The notes: generated by a model from the sequence alone, not told the origin. 64,000 bases of DNA from CAXQZM01 sp965229645 (GCA_965229645.1 OZ245893.1:2108001-2172000), one strand, 5' to 3'; counted from the stretch's first letter, positions 24,897 through 32,947 are shown. Program-made: numbers and translations.

Positions 24897-26435
24897 ATGA
24901 CTTCCCCGACGCCCCCCAACATCGTTTTGATTATGGCCGACCAACTGGCCCCGCACTTTGTCGGGGCCTACGGGCACAAGCTCGTCAAGACCCCGCACAT
25001 GGACGCCTTGGCAGCGCGAGGCAGGCGCTTTGACGCGGCCTATTGCAACTCGCCCTTATGCGCGCCCTCGCGCTTCTCCTTCATGTCGGGTCAACTGATT
25101 TCGCGCATTGCCGCCTACGACAATGCCTCGGAATTCCGCAGTCAGATCCCGACCTTTGCCCACTACCTGCAACTCATGGGCTACGCCACCTGCCTGTCGG
25201 GCAAGATGCACTTTGTCGGCCCCGATCAAATGCATGGGTTCCAGGATCGGCTAACGACCGACATCTACCCCTCTGACTACGCCTGGACACCCGAGTGGGA
25301 AGCCAACGATGAACGGATCGATAAGTGGTACCACAATATGCAAACGGTCAAGGAATCGGGCATGGCCATGGCCACGTTCCAGATCGACTACGACGACGAA
25401 GTCGCCTTTGCCGCGCGCCGCAAGTTGTTTGACTATGCGCGCGATGCCCAGAGGCCGTTTTGCCTTGTCGCCTCTTTCATCCATCCCCACGACCCCTACG
25501 TAGCCCGGCCCGAATGGTGGAACCTCTACGCCGATGCGGACATCAACCTACCCACGACCGACATCGCCCTAGAAGATCAGGATCCCTTTTCTGCGCGGCT
25601 GCTCAGAGGCATCGAGGCGGCGTACATTCCCTTAACCCAAGCAGAAGTGATTCGTGCGCGCCGGGCCTATTACGCCAATGTTTCCTACTTTGATTCCAAG
25701 GTTGGCCAGCTCGTGCAAACCATCGCGGAGATGGGGCAGCTCGACCAGACTCTGTTCATCGTCACCGCCGACCATGGCGACATGTTGGGGGAGCGCGGTC
25801 TTTGGTACAAAATGAACTTCTTCGAACACTCGGCGCGGGTGCCCCTGATCATGGCTGGCCCTGGTGTTGTCCCTGGGGTGAGCCCCGATGCTTGCTCCCT
25901 CGTCGATATGTTGCCGACCTTGGTCGATGTCGCAGCGACGGGCGGCGCGGCACGGCCCGACTTTGGTCACAGCATCGATGGCCGATCCCTATGGCCCGCC
26001 GCGCAAGGTCTGGGCGATTCCAAGTCCGAAGCGATTGGCGAGTACTGCGCCGAATGCGCGGGCGCGCCCGTCGTCATGATCCGCCGCGATGCCTTCAAGT
26101 ACATCCACTGCGACGGCGATCCTGCCCAACTTTACAATCTGGACCATGACCCAGCGGAGCGCGTCAATTTGGCCGCAGACCCTGCCTTCGCCGAGGTCGC
26201 CGCTACCTTCGCCGCGGAAGTGTGCGCGCGCTGGGATCTAAGCGCCCTCAAGCGCGACGTGATCGCCACGCAAAAATCGCGACGAGCCCTGCACGCGGCC
26301 ATGGAGGCCGCGAAGGCCAAGGGCGGCGGCGACCACTGGGACTATCAGCCCCCAAGCGACGCCAGCCAGCAGTACGTACGCAACCACAGCGACTGGACCG
26401 TCCAGGCCGAACGCCTCCGATTTCCTAAGCTCTGA
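24897..26435 (+). CDS. betC: Sulfatase, choline-sulfatase (BetC) type
   Basis: About 512 residues from the ATG at 24897; an upstream in-frame start adds 21 doubtful residues. The sulfatase signature S-P-L-C-A-P-S-R lies near residue 55, with the cysteine that becomes formylglycine. Strong BetC-like blocks are SGKMHFVGPDQMHGFQDRLT, TDIYPSDYAWTP, HPHDPYVA and DHGDMLGERGLWYKMNFFE. The C-terminus has the extended YVRNH region seen in choline sulfatases. BetC hydrolyses choline-O-sulfate to choline for glycine betaine synthesis. No betABI genes adjoin it, so the substrate is inferred. The TGA stop codon is also the left target duplication of mini-MITE R6. Confidence 0.85.
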   Translation: MTSPTPPNIVLIMADQLAPHFVGAYGHKLVKTPHMDALAARGRRFDAAYCNSPLCAPSRFSFMSGQLISRIAAYDNASEFRSQIPTFAHYLQLMGYATCLSGKMHFVGPDQMHGFQDRLTTDIYPSDYAWTPEWEANDERIDKWYHNMQTVKESGMAMATFQIDYDDEVAFAARRKLFDYARDAQRPFCLVASFIHPHDPYVARPEWWNLYADADINLPTTDIALEDQDPFSARLLRGIEAAYIPLTQAEVIRARRAYYANVSYFDSKVGQLVQTIAEMGQLDQTLFIVTADHGDMLGERGLWYKMNFFEHSARVPLIMAGPGVVPGVSPDACSLVDMLPTLVDVAATGGAARPDFGHSIDGRSLWPAAQGLGDSKSEAIGEYCAECAGAPVVMIRRDAFKYIHCDGDPAQLYNLDHDPAERVNLAADPAFAEVAATFAAEVCARWDLSALKRDVIATQKSRRALHAAMEAAKAKGGGDHWDYQPPSDASQQYVRNHSDWTVQAERLRFPKL

Positions 26436-26477
26436 TACCAGCGGCCAAAAAAGTTGACACTTTTTTGGCCCTTGGCT
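26436..26477. repeat. Mini TNA-MITE R6 (42 bp) at the sulfatase stop codon
   Basis: TACCAGCGGC, then an A-run, TTGACA and a T-run, then GGCCCTTGGCT, flanked by TGA at 26433-26435 (the stop codon of the sulfatase gene) and at 26478-26480. It is essentially the left-end hairpin alone, yet has its own duplication. It may also act as a bidirectional terminator. Confidence 0.75.
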
Positions 26478-26577
26478 TGAGTTCTGGTTGGTGCTTTGAG
26501 CGGATCGTCGGAAAGAAGTTTCTATTGAACCGAGCGGCGTGGGGACATAAGGCGAGCGAGCCACGCAGGAGACGCCC

Positions 26578-26997
26578 ATGGACCTCCCGACTGTTCCGCC
26601 CGGTTATCAGCCTTCCGACTCCGAGCCCTATATGTGCCCCTTGCATTTGGCCTATTTTCGGCGCGCGCTTGAGCGCTGGAAGCAGTCCTTGATCGACCAG
26701 GGCGACCTTACTCTGCGCACCCTTGCTTCAGAAACCATGCAGTCGGCCGAGTCCACCGACCGCGCGTCGCATGAAACCAACAAGGCTTTTGAACTGAGAA
26801 CGCGCGACCGATCGCGGAAATTGATCAAGAAAATCGACCAAGCGATCCAGCGCATCGACCAAGGGGACTATGGCTATTGCGAAGCCACGGGGGAGCCGAT
26901 TGGCCTCGGCCGTCTCATGGCCCGCCCGAGCGCGACCCTCTGTATCGAGGCGCAGGAGGCGCACGAAAAATCCGAAAAGGGGGTCGGCGCAGCTTGA
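26578..26997 (+). CDS. dksA: RNA polymerase-binding transcription factor DksA
   Basis: 139 residues. A coiled-coil region (HETNKAFELRTRDRSRKLIKKIDQAIQRI) is followed by the G-Y-C-E-A-T-G-E-P-I-G block. Only two of the four zinc-finger cysteines are present (in GYCEAT and ATLCIEA), as in the alphaproteobacterial DksA form. DksA binds the RNA polymerase secondary channel and works with ppGpp to adjust rRNA and amino acid gene transcription. The ATG has a good site (GCAGGAGAC). The gene stands alone, convergent with rplT. Confidence 0.92.
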   Translation: MDLPTVPPGYQPSDSEPYMCPLHLAYFRRALERWKQSLIDQGDLTLRTLASETMQSAESTDRASHETNKAFELRTRDRSRKLIKKIDQAIQRIDQGDYGYCEATGEPIGLGRLMARPSATLCIEAQEAHEKSEKGVGAA

Positions 26998-27074
26998 ACG
27001 CGCAGAACCTCCTACACCAAGGGTCTTCTACAACGGCCCTGAAAGCGAAATGATCTGTAGTTTGGAAAAACCCC

Positions 27075-27431
27075 TTAAGCCAGCGCTGCCTTGGCTTTGG
27101 CGACAAAGGCCTGAAATCCTGCTTCGTCGCGCACCGCCAGGTCGGCCAGAACTTTTCGATCCACGGCGATCTGGGCCTTGGCCAATCCACCGATGAAGGT
27201 GGAGTAGGTCATGTCGTGCAGGCGCGCTGCTGCGTTGATCCGCTGGATCCACAGGGCGCGCATGTCGCGCTTGCGGGTGCGGCGATCGCGGTACGCGTAC
27301 TCTAGGTTCTTATCGACGCGCTGGGTCGCGGCGCGCCAAACGTTGGAACTGCGTCCCCGCGCGCCGCGCGCGCGTTTGATGATTTTCTTGTGTCGAGCGT
27401 GTTGGGTAACACCGCGTTTTACACGTGCCAT
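27075..27431 (-). CDS. rplT: 50S ribosomal protein L20
   Basis: 118 residues, standard for L20. Highly basic N-terminus MARVKRGVTQHARHKKIIKRA and the internal AYRDRRTRKRDMRALWIQRINAAAR are diagnostic. L20 is an early assembly protein of the large subunit and in some bacteria represses its own operon. It follows rpmI by 19 bases. The usual neighbours infC and pheST are not here. Confidence 0.97.
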   Translation of the reverse strand: MARVKRGVTQHARHKKIIKRARGARGRSSNVWRAATQRVDKNLEYAYRDRRTRKRDMRALWIQRINAAARLHDMTYSTFIGGLAKAQIAVDRKVLADLAVRDEAGFQAFVAKAKAALA

Positions 27432-27450
27432 GTGTCAGGTCCCCCTTGGC

Positions 27451-27651
27451 TTAGCGGTGATAGGGCAGATAAGTGCGCACCAACTTGGCGTCTTGATCGG
27501 CCATGATTGTGGTGCCCTTGGACTGCCGCTTCATCTTGCGGGACTTGTTGCTCATCATGTGGCGGCGAAAGGCCGCGTTCATGCGGATTTTGCCCGAGCC
27601 CGTGACGCGAAAGCGCTTCTTGGCTCCTGACTTGGTCTTCATCTTCGGCAT
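27451..27651 (-). CDS. rpmI: 50S ribosomal protein L35
   Basis: 66 residues, standard for L35. MPKMKTKSGAKKRFRVTGSG at the N-terminus and FRRHMMSNKSRKMKRQ are diagnostic. It is the first gene of the rpmI-rplT pair. The region upstream holds about 100 bases and then MITE R7, so the transcription start must lie in that spacer or in the element. Confidence 0.97.
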   Translation of the reverse strand: MPKMKTKSGAKKRFRVTGSGKIRMNAAFRRHMMSNKSRKMKRQSKGTTIMADQDAKLVRTYLPYHR

Positions 27652-27757
27652 TTTTCTGTCCTTTATTGGCCGAGTTTCCTCGGGGGGGATGAGTTTGGGC
27701 GGCCAGGCAATGCCTACTTGTTCGAGGCCTGGACGCGCCAGCGAAGCGAGGAACTTA

Positions 27758-27939
27758 TATCAATGGCCGAGAAAGTCGACACTTTTTTTTAACCATTGTG
27801 TGTCTTGTCTAATGAGATATGAGCGTTTTCTTACCCCCATGCTTGATCATTTGGGGTAAGCTAGACGCGCCGATTGGGGGGCCGCAGTCGAGGTCCTTAT
27901 ACCAGCGAACATAAGAGCCATTCTCATTCGCTACTGGTA
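27758..27939 (+). repeat. TNA-MITE copy R7, divergent core (subfamily b)
   Basis: Begins TATCAATGGCC after TTA (27755-27757) and ends CTACTGGTA before TTA (27940-27942). Both ends match the family, but the core differs: it has CTTACCCCCATGCTTGATC and ATTTGGGGTAAG, which form a stem, in place of the usual GC-rich block. The same core occurs next to the IS110 element near 55340-55400. Confidence 0.78.
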
Positions 27940-28009
27940 TTAGTCAACGACCCGCGAAGTTGTTTTCAAGCGGCTTGCGTAAATTGAACGCCTAGCGCAA
28001 ACGGGGACC

Positions 28010-28492
28010 ATGGAACGACGGGTTTTAGACGCGACCGATTTGCAGATTCTCCGCACCCTGCAGTCGGCGGGACGCACCTCCAATATCGCCCTAGCGCGGG
28101 AGGTGGGGATCTCAGCCCCGCCGTGCTTACGCCGCGTGCGACGGCTGGAAGCGCTGGGCGCCATCCAATCATACCACGCCAAGCTGGCGCCCGACGTGCT
28201 TGGCTACCCCGTCATGGCCTTCACCCACGTTGGTTTGATTTCCCAGGCGGAAACCGACCTCGCCGCCTTCGAGACCCTGACCCGATCGTGGCCAGAAGTC
28301 CGCGAATGCCACATGCTCATGGGCGAAGATGACTTCCTCTTGAAGGTCGTGGCGACGACCGTTGATCACTACAACGAATTTATTACCCAGCAACTCACCC
28401 CTGCCGCCAACATCAAGCACGTCAAGTCAGCACTCGCGATCCGCGCCTCCTTCACCAAACCTGGCGTTCCTGTCGATCAGGGGGACGCTTAG
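28010..28492 (+). CDS. Lrp/AsnC family transcriptional regulator
   Basis: 160 residues. Helix-turn-helix: LDATDLQILRTLQSAGRTSN with recognition part VGISAPPCLRRVRRLEALG. The C-terminal RAM domain shows VRECHMLMGEDDFLLKVVATT, and the NIKHVKSALAIR end is typical of Lrp-type proteins. It is a close size match to Lrp regulators that respond to amino acids. It is a single gene, convergent with rsmD, and no obvious target adjoins it. Confidence 0.93.
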   Translation: MERRVLDATDLQILRTLQSAGRTSNIALAREVGISAPPCLRRVRRLEALGAIQSYHAKLAPDVLGYPVMAFTHVGLISQAETDLAAFETLTRSWPEVRECHMLMGEDDFLLKVVATTVDHYNEFITQQLTPAANIKHVKSALAIRASFTKPGVPVDQGDA

Positions 28493-28568
28493 ATCCCTTC
28501 GCGCGCGCTTTGAATTCGCCCATTCAACAGCGAAGTGCCCCATCTAGTTCACGGTTGATCGGACACTA

Positions 28569-29138
28569 TCACTTCAGAATCCGAACACTCGACCTTGCGG
28601 TGATTCGCTCTGCCAACACTTGATAGCCCTCTGGGCGGAGCGCTGACGCTTCGGTTTCCGCATAAATTACCGTATGGCCCCCAATCCATCCCTGTCGGAC
28701 CAAGACCGCAAGGGCGCGGTCGACCAAGGCGCGTCCGTAGGGGGGGTCCAAGAAGACGAGATCCGCAGCGATGGCGGAGACGGGGGCCTTGAGGGCGTCT
28801 TGCTCGAGGACCTGCACGCGCCGAGTTTTGAAGCTGCGGGCGGTTTGGGCAAGCGCCGCGGCTTGGCGCGGGCTGACCTCCCAAAGTGTGAGTGCCTTGG
28901 CGCCACGACTAAGGGCTTCGAACCCCAGCGCGCCCGTGCCCGCAAAGGCGTCGAGAACAAGCGCCGAGGGCCAGCGGGTGCGGCCGTCGTCGTGGCGGAA
29001 GTGTCGGTCGAGCAAATCGAAGGCTTGGGTGCGCGCGCGGTCGGTGGTCGGGCGCACGGACCCGTCGGCGGGGATCGGCAACCGCTTGCCGCTGAAAGTT
29101 CCGCCGCGTAAGGTTAGGAAGCCAGGTTTAGCGGCCAC
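28569..29138 (-). CDS. rsmD: 16S rRNA (guanine-N2)-methyltransferase RsmD
   Basis: 189 residues, usual for RsmD. It shows RGGTFSGKRLP, RPTTDRARTQAFDLL, the AdoMet motif VLDAFAGTGALGFEALSRGA and the catalytic LDPPYG, all diagnostic. The enzyme methylates G966 of 16S rRNA. It overlaps the pseudouridine synthase gene by 11 bases on the same strand; the two RNA-modification genes form one unit with the M17 peptidase. Confidence 0.95.
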   Translation of the reverse strand: MAAKPGFLTLRGGTFSGKRLPIPADGSVRPTTDRARTQAFDLLDRHFRHDDGRTRWPSALVLDAFAGTGALGFEALSRGAKALTLWEVSPRQAAALAQTARSFKTRRVQVLEQDALKAPVSAIAADLVFLDPPYGRALVDRALAVLVRQGWIGGHTVIYAETEASALRPEGYQVLAERITARSSVRILK

Positions 29139-30000
29139 GGCGGGGCTTGGCGCGCTTGGGTTCTGGTCGATTCGCGGTGGGCTTGGGGCGGCGTTGGCCA
29201 GGGCGCTTTGGCCGTGGCTTGGCTTTGGCCCAGCCCGTTTGGGGCTGGGGGCCTAGGTCGAAGGCCGTCTGCAGTTCCTTCTTTCCTACCTCCCGAACTT
29301 CGCCCGTCCGAAGGGTACCGAGCGAAATCGGGCCGTAAGAAATTCGGATCAGGCGCGAGACTTGCAGGCCAAAGTGGGCCAAGACCTTCCTGATTTCGCG
29401 ATTTTTGCCCTCGTGCAAAGTCATGCGCAGCCAGTGGTTGGCGGCGGCGTAGGGCGGCGGTTCGGGCTTGCCGGGGCGCGGTTCGATCTTCGCCTCAATA
29501 GGGCCATAGACCTGCCCCTCAATCGTGAGACCCTGGGCCATGAGGCGTAGCTCGCGCGGCCCCAAGCGCCCAAAGGCGCGCACGCGGTAGGTGCGCGGCA
29601 GACCCGTTTCGGGGAGTTCCAGGCGCCGCTTAAAGGCGCCATCGGTCGTGAGCAGCAGCAAACCTTCTGAATTGAGGTCGAGCCGTCCGACCGCGTGCAG
29701 GCGGGGGAGGGACTTGGGCAAGGCCTCAAAAACGGTCGCGCGGCCCTGGGGGTCCCGCTCGGCCACCAACAGGCCTCGGGGTTTGTGCAGACGAAACAGG
29801 CGGATCGCCTGCGGGTTGGGCAGGGCGGCCCCATCGACCCGAATGCGCGCGGCTGTATCGACGTTCTGGGCGGGCTCAAGGGTTGGTCGCCCGTCGAGCG
29901 ACACGCGCCCCCCCAAAATCCAATCCTCGGCAACGCGGCGGGAACAGAGGCCCGATTGCGCGATCCACTTGGCGAGCCGCTGGGGTTTGGGCTCAGTCAT
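29128..30000 (-). CDS. RluB/RsuA family pseudouridine synthase
   Basis: 290 residues. An N-terminal S4 RNA-binding domain (RLAKWIAQSGLCSRRVAEDWILGGRV) precedes the catalytic domain, with HAVGRLDLNSEGLLLLTTDG carrying the essential aspartate and GKNREIRKVLAHFGLQVSRLIRISYGP. This order fits RluB, which modifies 23S rRNA, although RsuA or RluE cannot be excluded by eye. The C-terminal about 45 residues are basic and proline-rich (KPRPKRPGQRRPKP), probably disordered and RNA-binding. Confidence 0.92.
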   Translation of the reverse strand: MTEPKPQRLAKWIAQSGLCSRRVAEDWILGGRVSLDGRPTLEPAQNVDTAARIRVDGAALPNPQAIRLFRLHKPRGLLVAERDPQGRATVFEALPKSLPRLHAVGRLDLNSEGLLLLTTDGAFKRRLELPETGLPRTYRVRAFGRLGPRELRLMAQGLTIEGQVYGPIEAKIEPRPGKPEPPPYAAANHWLRMTLHEGKNREIRKVLAHFGLQVSRLIRISYGPISLGTLRTGEVREVGKKELQTAFDLGPQPQTGWAKAKPRPKRPGQRRPKPTANRPEPKRAKPRRGR

Positions 30001-31324
30001 GGACCCAGGCGTACAAAAAGGTCAGCAAGCTTAGGAGGCCCTGGGCCGCGCCGCCTTTGGGGCGCCCAGGTTTGGCCTCGGGGTTCCAACCGTAGAGGTC
30101 AAAGTGCGCCCAAGGTCGATCGCCGGCAAAGCGCGCCAGGAACAGGGCGGCGGTGATGGCCCCAGCAAAACGACTGGAACCGGCGTTCACCAGGTCGGCC
30201 ACGTCGGACTTCAGATAAGACTCGTAAGGCTGAAACAAGGGCAACGGCCAGAGGGGGTCGGCCTCGGCGTGGCTCGCGGCCAGCAGTTGCCACGTCAGGT
30301 CGGTTCGATTGGTCAGGTACGGCGCTATATGGGGTCCCAGAGCCACGCGGGCGGCGCCCGTGAGGGTCGCCAGGCTGATCGTCAAGTCCGCAGATTCTTC
30401 TGCTTCGTCCGCGTAAGTAAGGGCATCGGCGAGGACCAAGCGACCTTCGGCGTCGGTATTGTCAATTTCAACGCTGGTGCCCGCGCGCGCCGCGATCACG
30501 TCGCCAGGGCGAAACGCTCCAGCACCCAGGGCGTTTTCTGCGGCAGGGATCAGGACCCGCAGACGCAAGGGCATCTTCAGGGCCATGATCGCCTGCGCGA
30601 GGCCCAGAGCATGGGCCGCTCCGCCCATGTCCTTTTTCATGAGGCCCATGGACCCGCCAGGCTTGAGGTTCAGCCCGCCCGTGTCAAAGGTGATGCCCTT
30701 GCCGACCAGAGTCAGGCGCGGGCCTTCCTGCCCCCATCGCAAATCGATCAAGCGCGGCGCCAGGTCTCCTGCGGCTGCGGCCTTGCCGACCGCGTCGATG
30801 AGGGGGAAGCCCGCGCGCAGATTGGCACCGTCGATCACCTCAAGCTGCGCCGCTGGGTCGCGCGCGAGCGTTTCCGCAGCGGCCTGCAAGCCCGCGGGAG
30901 TCATGAGGTTGGCGGGCGTGTTGATCAGGGTGCGGGTCAGCGCCATGCCCGCGGCCAAGGCCTGGGTGCGCGCACTGGCGGTAAGACCCATGCAGACGGG
31001 GGCCCGCGCGCCAGGTTTGAACTGGTCAAAGCGATACGCGTCGAGCGACCAGGACAGCACGAAGTCTTGCCCTTGGGCCTCGGTCAAGACCTCGGCGTTT
31101 TGAACATGGACCGTCTCCAAGCCCCGCGCCGCCTGGCACGCTGTCGCCCCCGTCCAGAAATCGAGCGCGCCGCCCGTCGCGCCAACGTAGATGTGTGTGC
31201 TGCCGTCGCCTTGGGTCAGACGCTGGACTTGGCCTGGGCGACCGTGAAAATCGTTGGCGGCTAACTGCGCCGCGACCCCAGGGGGCACGCCATCGGGTTC
31301 GGTGATAAAAAACAGTTGGTTCAT
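29993..31324 (-). CDS. M17 family aminopeptidase, second paralogue
   Basis: 443 residues, shorter than PepA. It shows GKGITFDTGGLNLKPGGSMGLMKKDMGGAAHA and NTDAEGRLVLADAL near residue 287, so metal ligands and catalytic residues are intact. The N-terminal domain is short and diverged (MNQLFFITEPDGVPPGVA), as in PepB-like or orphan M17 enzymes. It overlaps the pseudouridine synthase gene by eight bases. It probably has peptide specificity different from the pepA product at 3439-4884, but this is not shown. Confidence 0.92.
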   Translation of the reverse strand: MNQLFFITEPDGVPPGVAAQLAANDFHGRPGQVQRLTQGDGSTHIYVGATGGALDFWTGATACQAARGLETVHVQNAEVLTEAQGQDFVLSWSLDAYRFDQFKPGARAPVCMGLTASARTQALAAGMALTRTLINTPANLMTPAGLQAAAETLARDPAAQLEVIDGANLRAGFPLIDAVGKAAAAGDLAPRLIDLRWGQEGPRLTLVGKGITFDTGGLNLKPGGSMGLMKKDMGGAAHALGLAQAIMALKMPLRLRVLIPAAENALGAGAFRPGDVIAARAGTSVEIDNTDAEGRLVLADALTYADEAEESADLTISLATLTGAARVALGPHIAPYLTNRTDLTWQLLAASHAEADPLWPLPLFQPYESYLKSDVADLVNAGSSRFAGAITAALFLARFAGDRPWAHFDLYGWNPEAKPGRPKGGAAQGLLSLLTFLYAWVHD

Positions 31325-31628
31325 GGCGACCTCGCTGTGCCCGCCACGCTGGCGGTGGCCCTCCTATAGCGGATGCCAAGCCGATTGGAACAATCGACGA
31401 AAGGAAACATCTGCCCCAAAACCGAAGGTCAAGCCCGTCAACCGATCCCCCATGTCATCCAGCGCGTATTATGACCTCAATTCATGGCGGTATTAAGGTG
31501 CTAGTGGGTCGCCCAGGGTGCGTTCCAACCTTTTCTGGTGCTCCCGACCTTGCCGTGAACGGGCGTGTGTCTTAGTACGGGATGCGTTGCCTGGGTGCCT
31601 ACCTTAACCCGAGCACAAGGAGAGTTTC
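31325..31628. other. Intergenic gap between M17 peptidase and BspA-like gene
   Basis: No gene seen apart from a weak GTG-started extension of the next frame. Around 31449-31475 a fragment reads GTCATCCAGCGCGTA, matching the start of repeat family B. A good ribosome binding site (AAGGAGA) lies at the right end, seven bases before the ATG at 31629. Confidence 0.45.
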
Positions 31629-32677
31629 ATGATAAGTGTTTGGGCAGGCTTTGCCTTCACCAGTCTTGCGCGTGTGTTTTTTCTTACCTTTCTCGCCGCC
31701 TGGGGGGGACTCCCGATACGGCGAACGCCCCGTTGAGCGATTGCGACACCTCAGCCGATTCCAGCTTGATCGGGACCGTCGGCACCTCGGGGGACAGCCT
31801 GGGGTTACTGATTGTGGACAATTGCATGATCCGCGCCGCCGCGAGTAGCCAAGCAGGCGGGGACGGAAGTTTTGATTTCAAGCCCGAGGATCCCTACACC
31901 AAACACAGTGGCGCCACCTACGACTTTACACAGATCTATACAGGGAATGTGACCGATATGAGTTCCTTGTTTGCGTTAGAAAACGCCTTCAACCAAGACA
32001 TCGGGTCTTGGGATGTCTCCAATGTCACTGATATGAGATTCATGTTCGGGAGCGCGGACGCCTTCAACCAAGACATTGGGACTTGGGACGTCTCTAATGT
32101 CACTGATATGAGCTCCATGTTCCATGCAGCATACGCCTTCAACCAGGACATCGGGTCTTGGGATGTTTCCAATATCACTGATATGAGATTCATGTTCTGG
32201 GGCGCATACGCCTTCAACCAAGACATCGGGTCTTGGGACGTCTCCAATGTGGCTCATATGAGCTACATGTTCGGACGCGCAGGCGCCTTCAACCAAGACA
32301 TCGGGTCTTGGGACGTCTCCAATGTCACGGATATGGAAGCCATGTTCGGGCGCGCAGACGCCTTCAACCAAGACCTAGGTTCCTGGAATGTTGCAAGTGT
32401 TACCAATATGCACGGGATGTTTGAAAATGCCGCGTCCTTCAACCACGACCTCAGCGACTGGAATGTCTGCAACGTGGCGCTTTTTGACGATGACCATATA
32501 GAGGAACCCATAGCGGACTACTTCGCCGCGGGTTCTCCCATTGAATCTGCCACTGCTAAACATCCCGATTGGGGCATGGCGTGCCCTGCCTCGACCTCAG
32601 CCAATGCTATCACAACCCAGTCCAAAACCCAAAGCCTGCCCACCGAACCGTCCGTCGCGGCCTTTGCTCGGCGCTGA
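31565..32677 (+). CDS. BspA-like (DUF285) tandem-repeat surface protein, frameshifted signal peptide
   Basis: The open frame has about six 25-residue repeats of the form AFNQDIGSWDVSNVTDMxxMF (31981-32430) plus a diverged last one. These are BspA-type leucine-rich-like repeats found in surface proteins. The frame's own N-terminus, from a GTG at 31565, has no signal peptide. A different frame, from the ATG at 31629 with AAGGAGA upstream, encodes MISVWAGFAFTSLARVFFLT and then FLAAWGG, a good signal sequence, and breaks at a run of seven G (31702-31708). One extra G would join the two. The gene is therefore either switched off by a frameshift, phase-variable, or affected by a sequencing error. 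It likely encodes an exported adhesin-like protein. Confidence 0.75.
   Translation: MCLSTGCVAWVPTLTRAQGEFHDKCLGRLCLHQSCACVFSYLSRRLGGTPDTANAPLSDCDTSADSSLIGTVGTSGDSLGLLIVDNCMIRAAASSQAGGDGSFDFKPEDPYTKHSGATYDFTQIYTGNVTDMSSLFALENAFNQDIGSWDVSNVTDMRFMFGSADAFNQDIGTWDVSNVTDMSSMFHAAYAFNQDIGSWDVSNITDMRFMFWGAYAFNQDIGSWDVSNVAHMSYMFGRAGAFNQDIGSWDVSNVTDMEAMFGRADAFNQDLGSWNVASVTNMHGMFENAASFNHDLSDWNVCNVALFDDDHIEEPIADYFAAGSPIESATAKHPDWGMACPASTSANAITTQSKTQSLPTEPSVAAFARR
31702..31708 (+). repeat. G7 homopolymer at frame junction
   Basis: Seven consecutive G between T and A. The signal-peptide frame (ATG 31629) enters this tract and the repeat-domain frame leaves it; eight G (or five) would connect them. Such tracts are prone to slippage. 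Confidence 0.75.
31981..32430 (+). repeat. 75-bp coding tandem repeats (6 units)
   Basis: Six successive 75-bp units encode the 25-residue BspA-like repeat. Units differ mostly in the last five codons (for example FGSAD, FHAAY, FWGAY, FGRAG, FGRAD) while the first 15 codons are nearly constant, as expected for a repeat domain that expands and contracts by recombination. Confidence 0.88.
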
Positions 32678-32947
32678 ACGACCTTTTCTTTGTCGGGGCG
32701 GTTACAGGTTCAAGCCCCGACGTCATCCAGCGCGTAGCGAAGTCGCAGGATCCAGCACTGAGCGGCAGCAGGAAGTCCAGACGGCACGAACTTTGCGATG
32801 CGCCAAAACGGCGAAGATAGGGAACGGCTTGGCGCAAGGCGGACCCTGCCGTTCCATCGGCTGCCAGCATGTGATCGACTCCGCGACTTCGCTGCGCTGC
32901 GCGCGGAACGACCTCATTTTATGACAGCAAATCGGGGTTGATTTTCC
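32678..32947. repeat. Family B intergenic repeats, inverted pair
   Basis: No gene. From about 32718 the sequence reads GTCATCCAGCGCGTAGCGAA then GTCGCAGGATCCAGCAC, with AAGTCCAGACGGCACGAAC further on. From about 32860 to 32930 an inverted, diverged copy follows (CATCGGCTGCCAGCATG, GACTTCGCTGCGCTGCGCGC). Matching copies occur near 46617, 48925, 51298 and 60262. Confidence 0.65.

Noticed and set aside
30104..31264. 386-codon plus-strand frame opposite the second M17 peptidase
   Set aside because: It is entirely antisense to a well-supported gene, with no domain.
31936..32371. Long minus-strand frames across the same repeats
   Set aside because: They are shadows of the repeated plus-strand coding sequence, without ribosome sites or recognisable domains.
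31981..32430. Regular 75-bp repeats resembling a CRISPR or satellite array
   Set aside because: The repeats are coding, in frame, with variation at codon level and no spacers; they encode a BspA-like protein domain.
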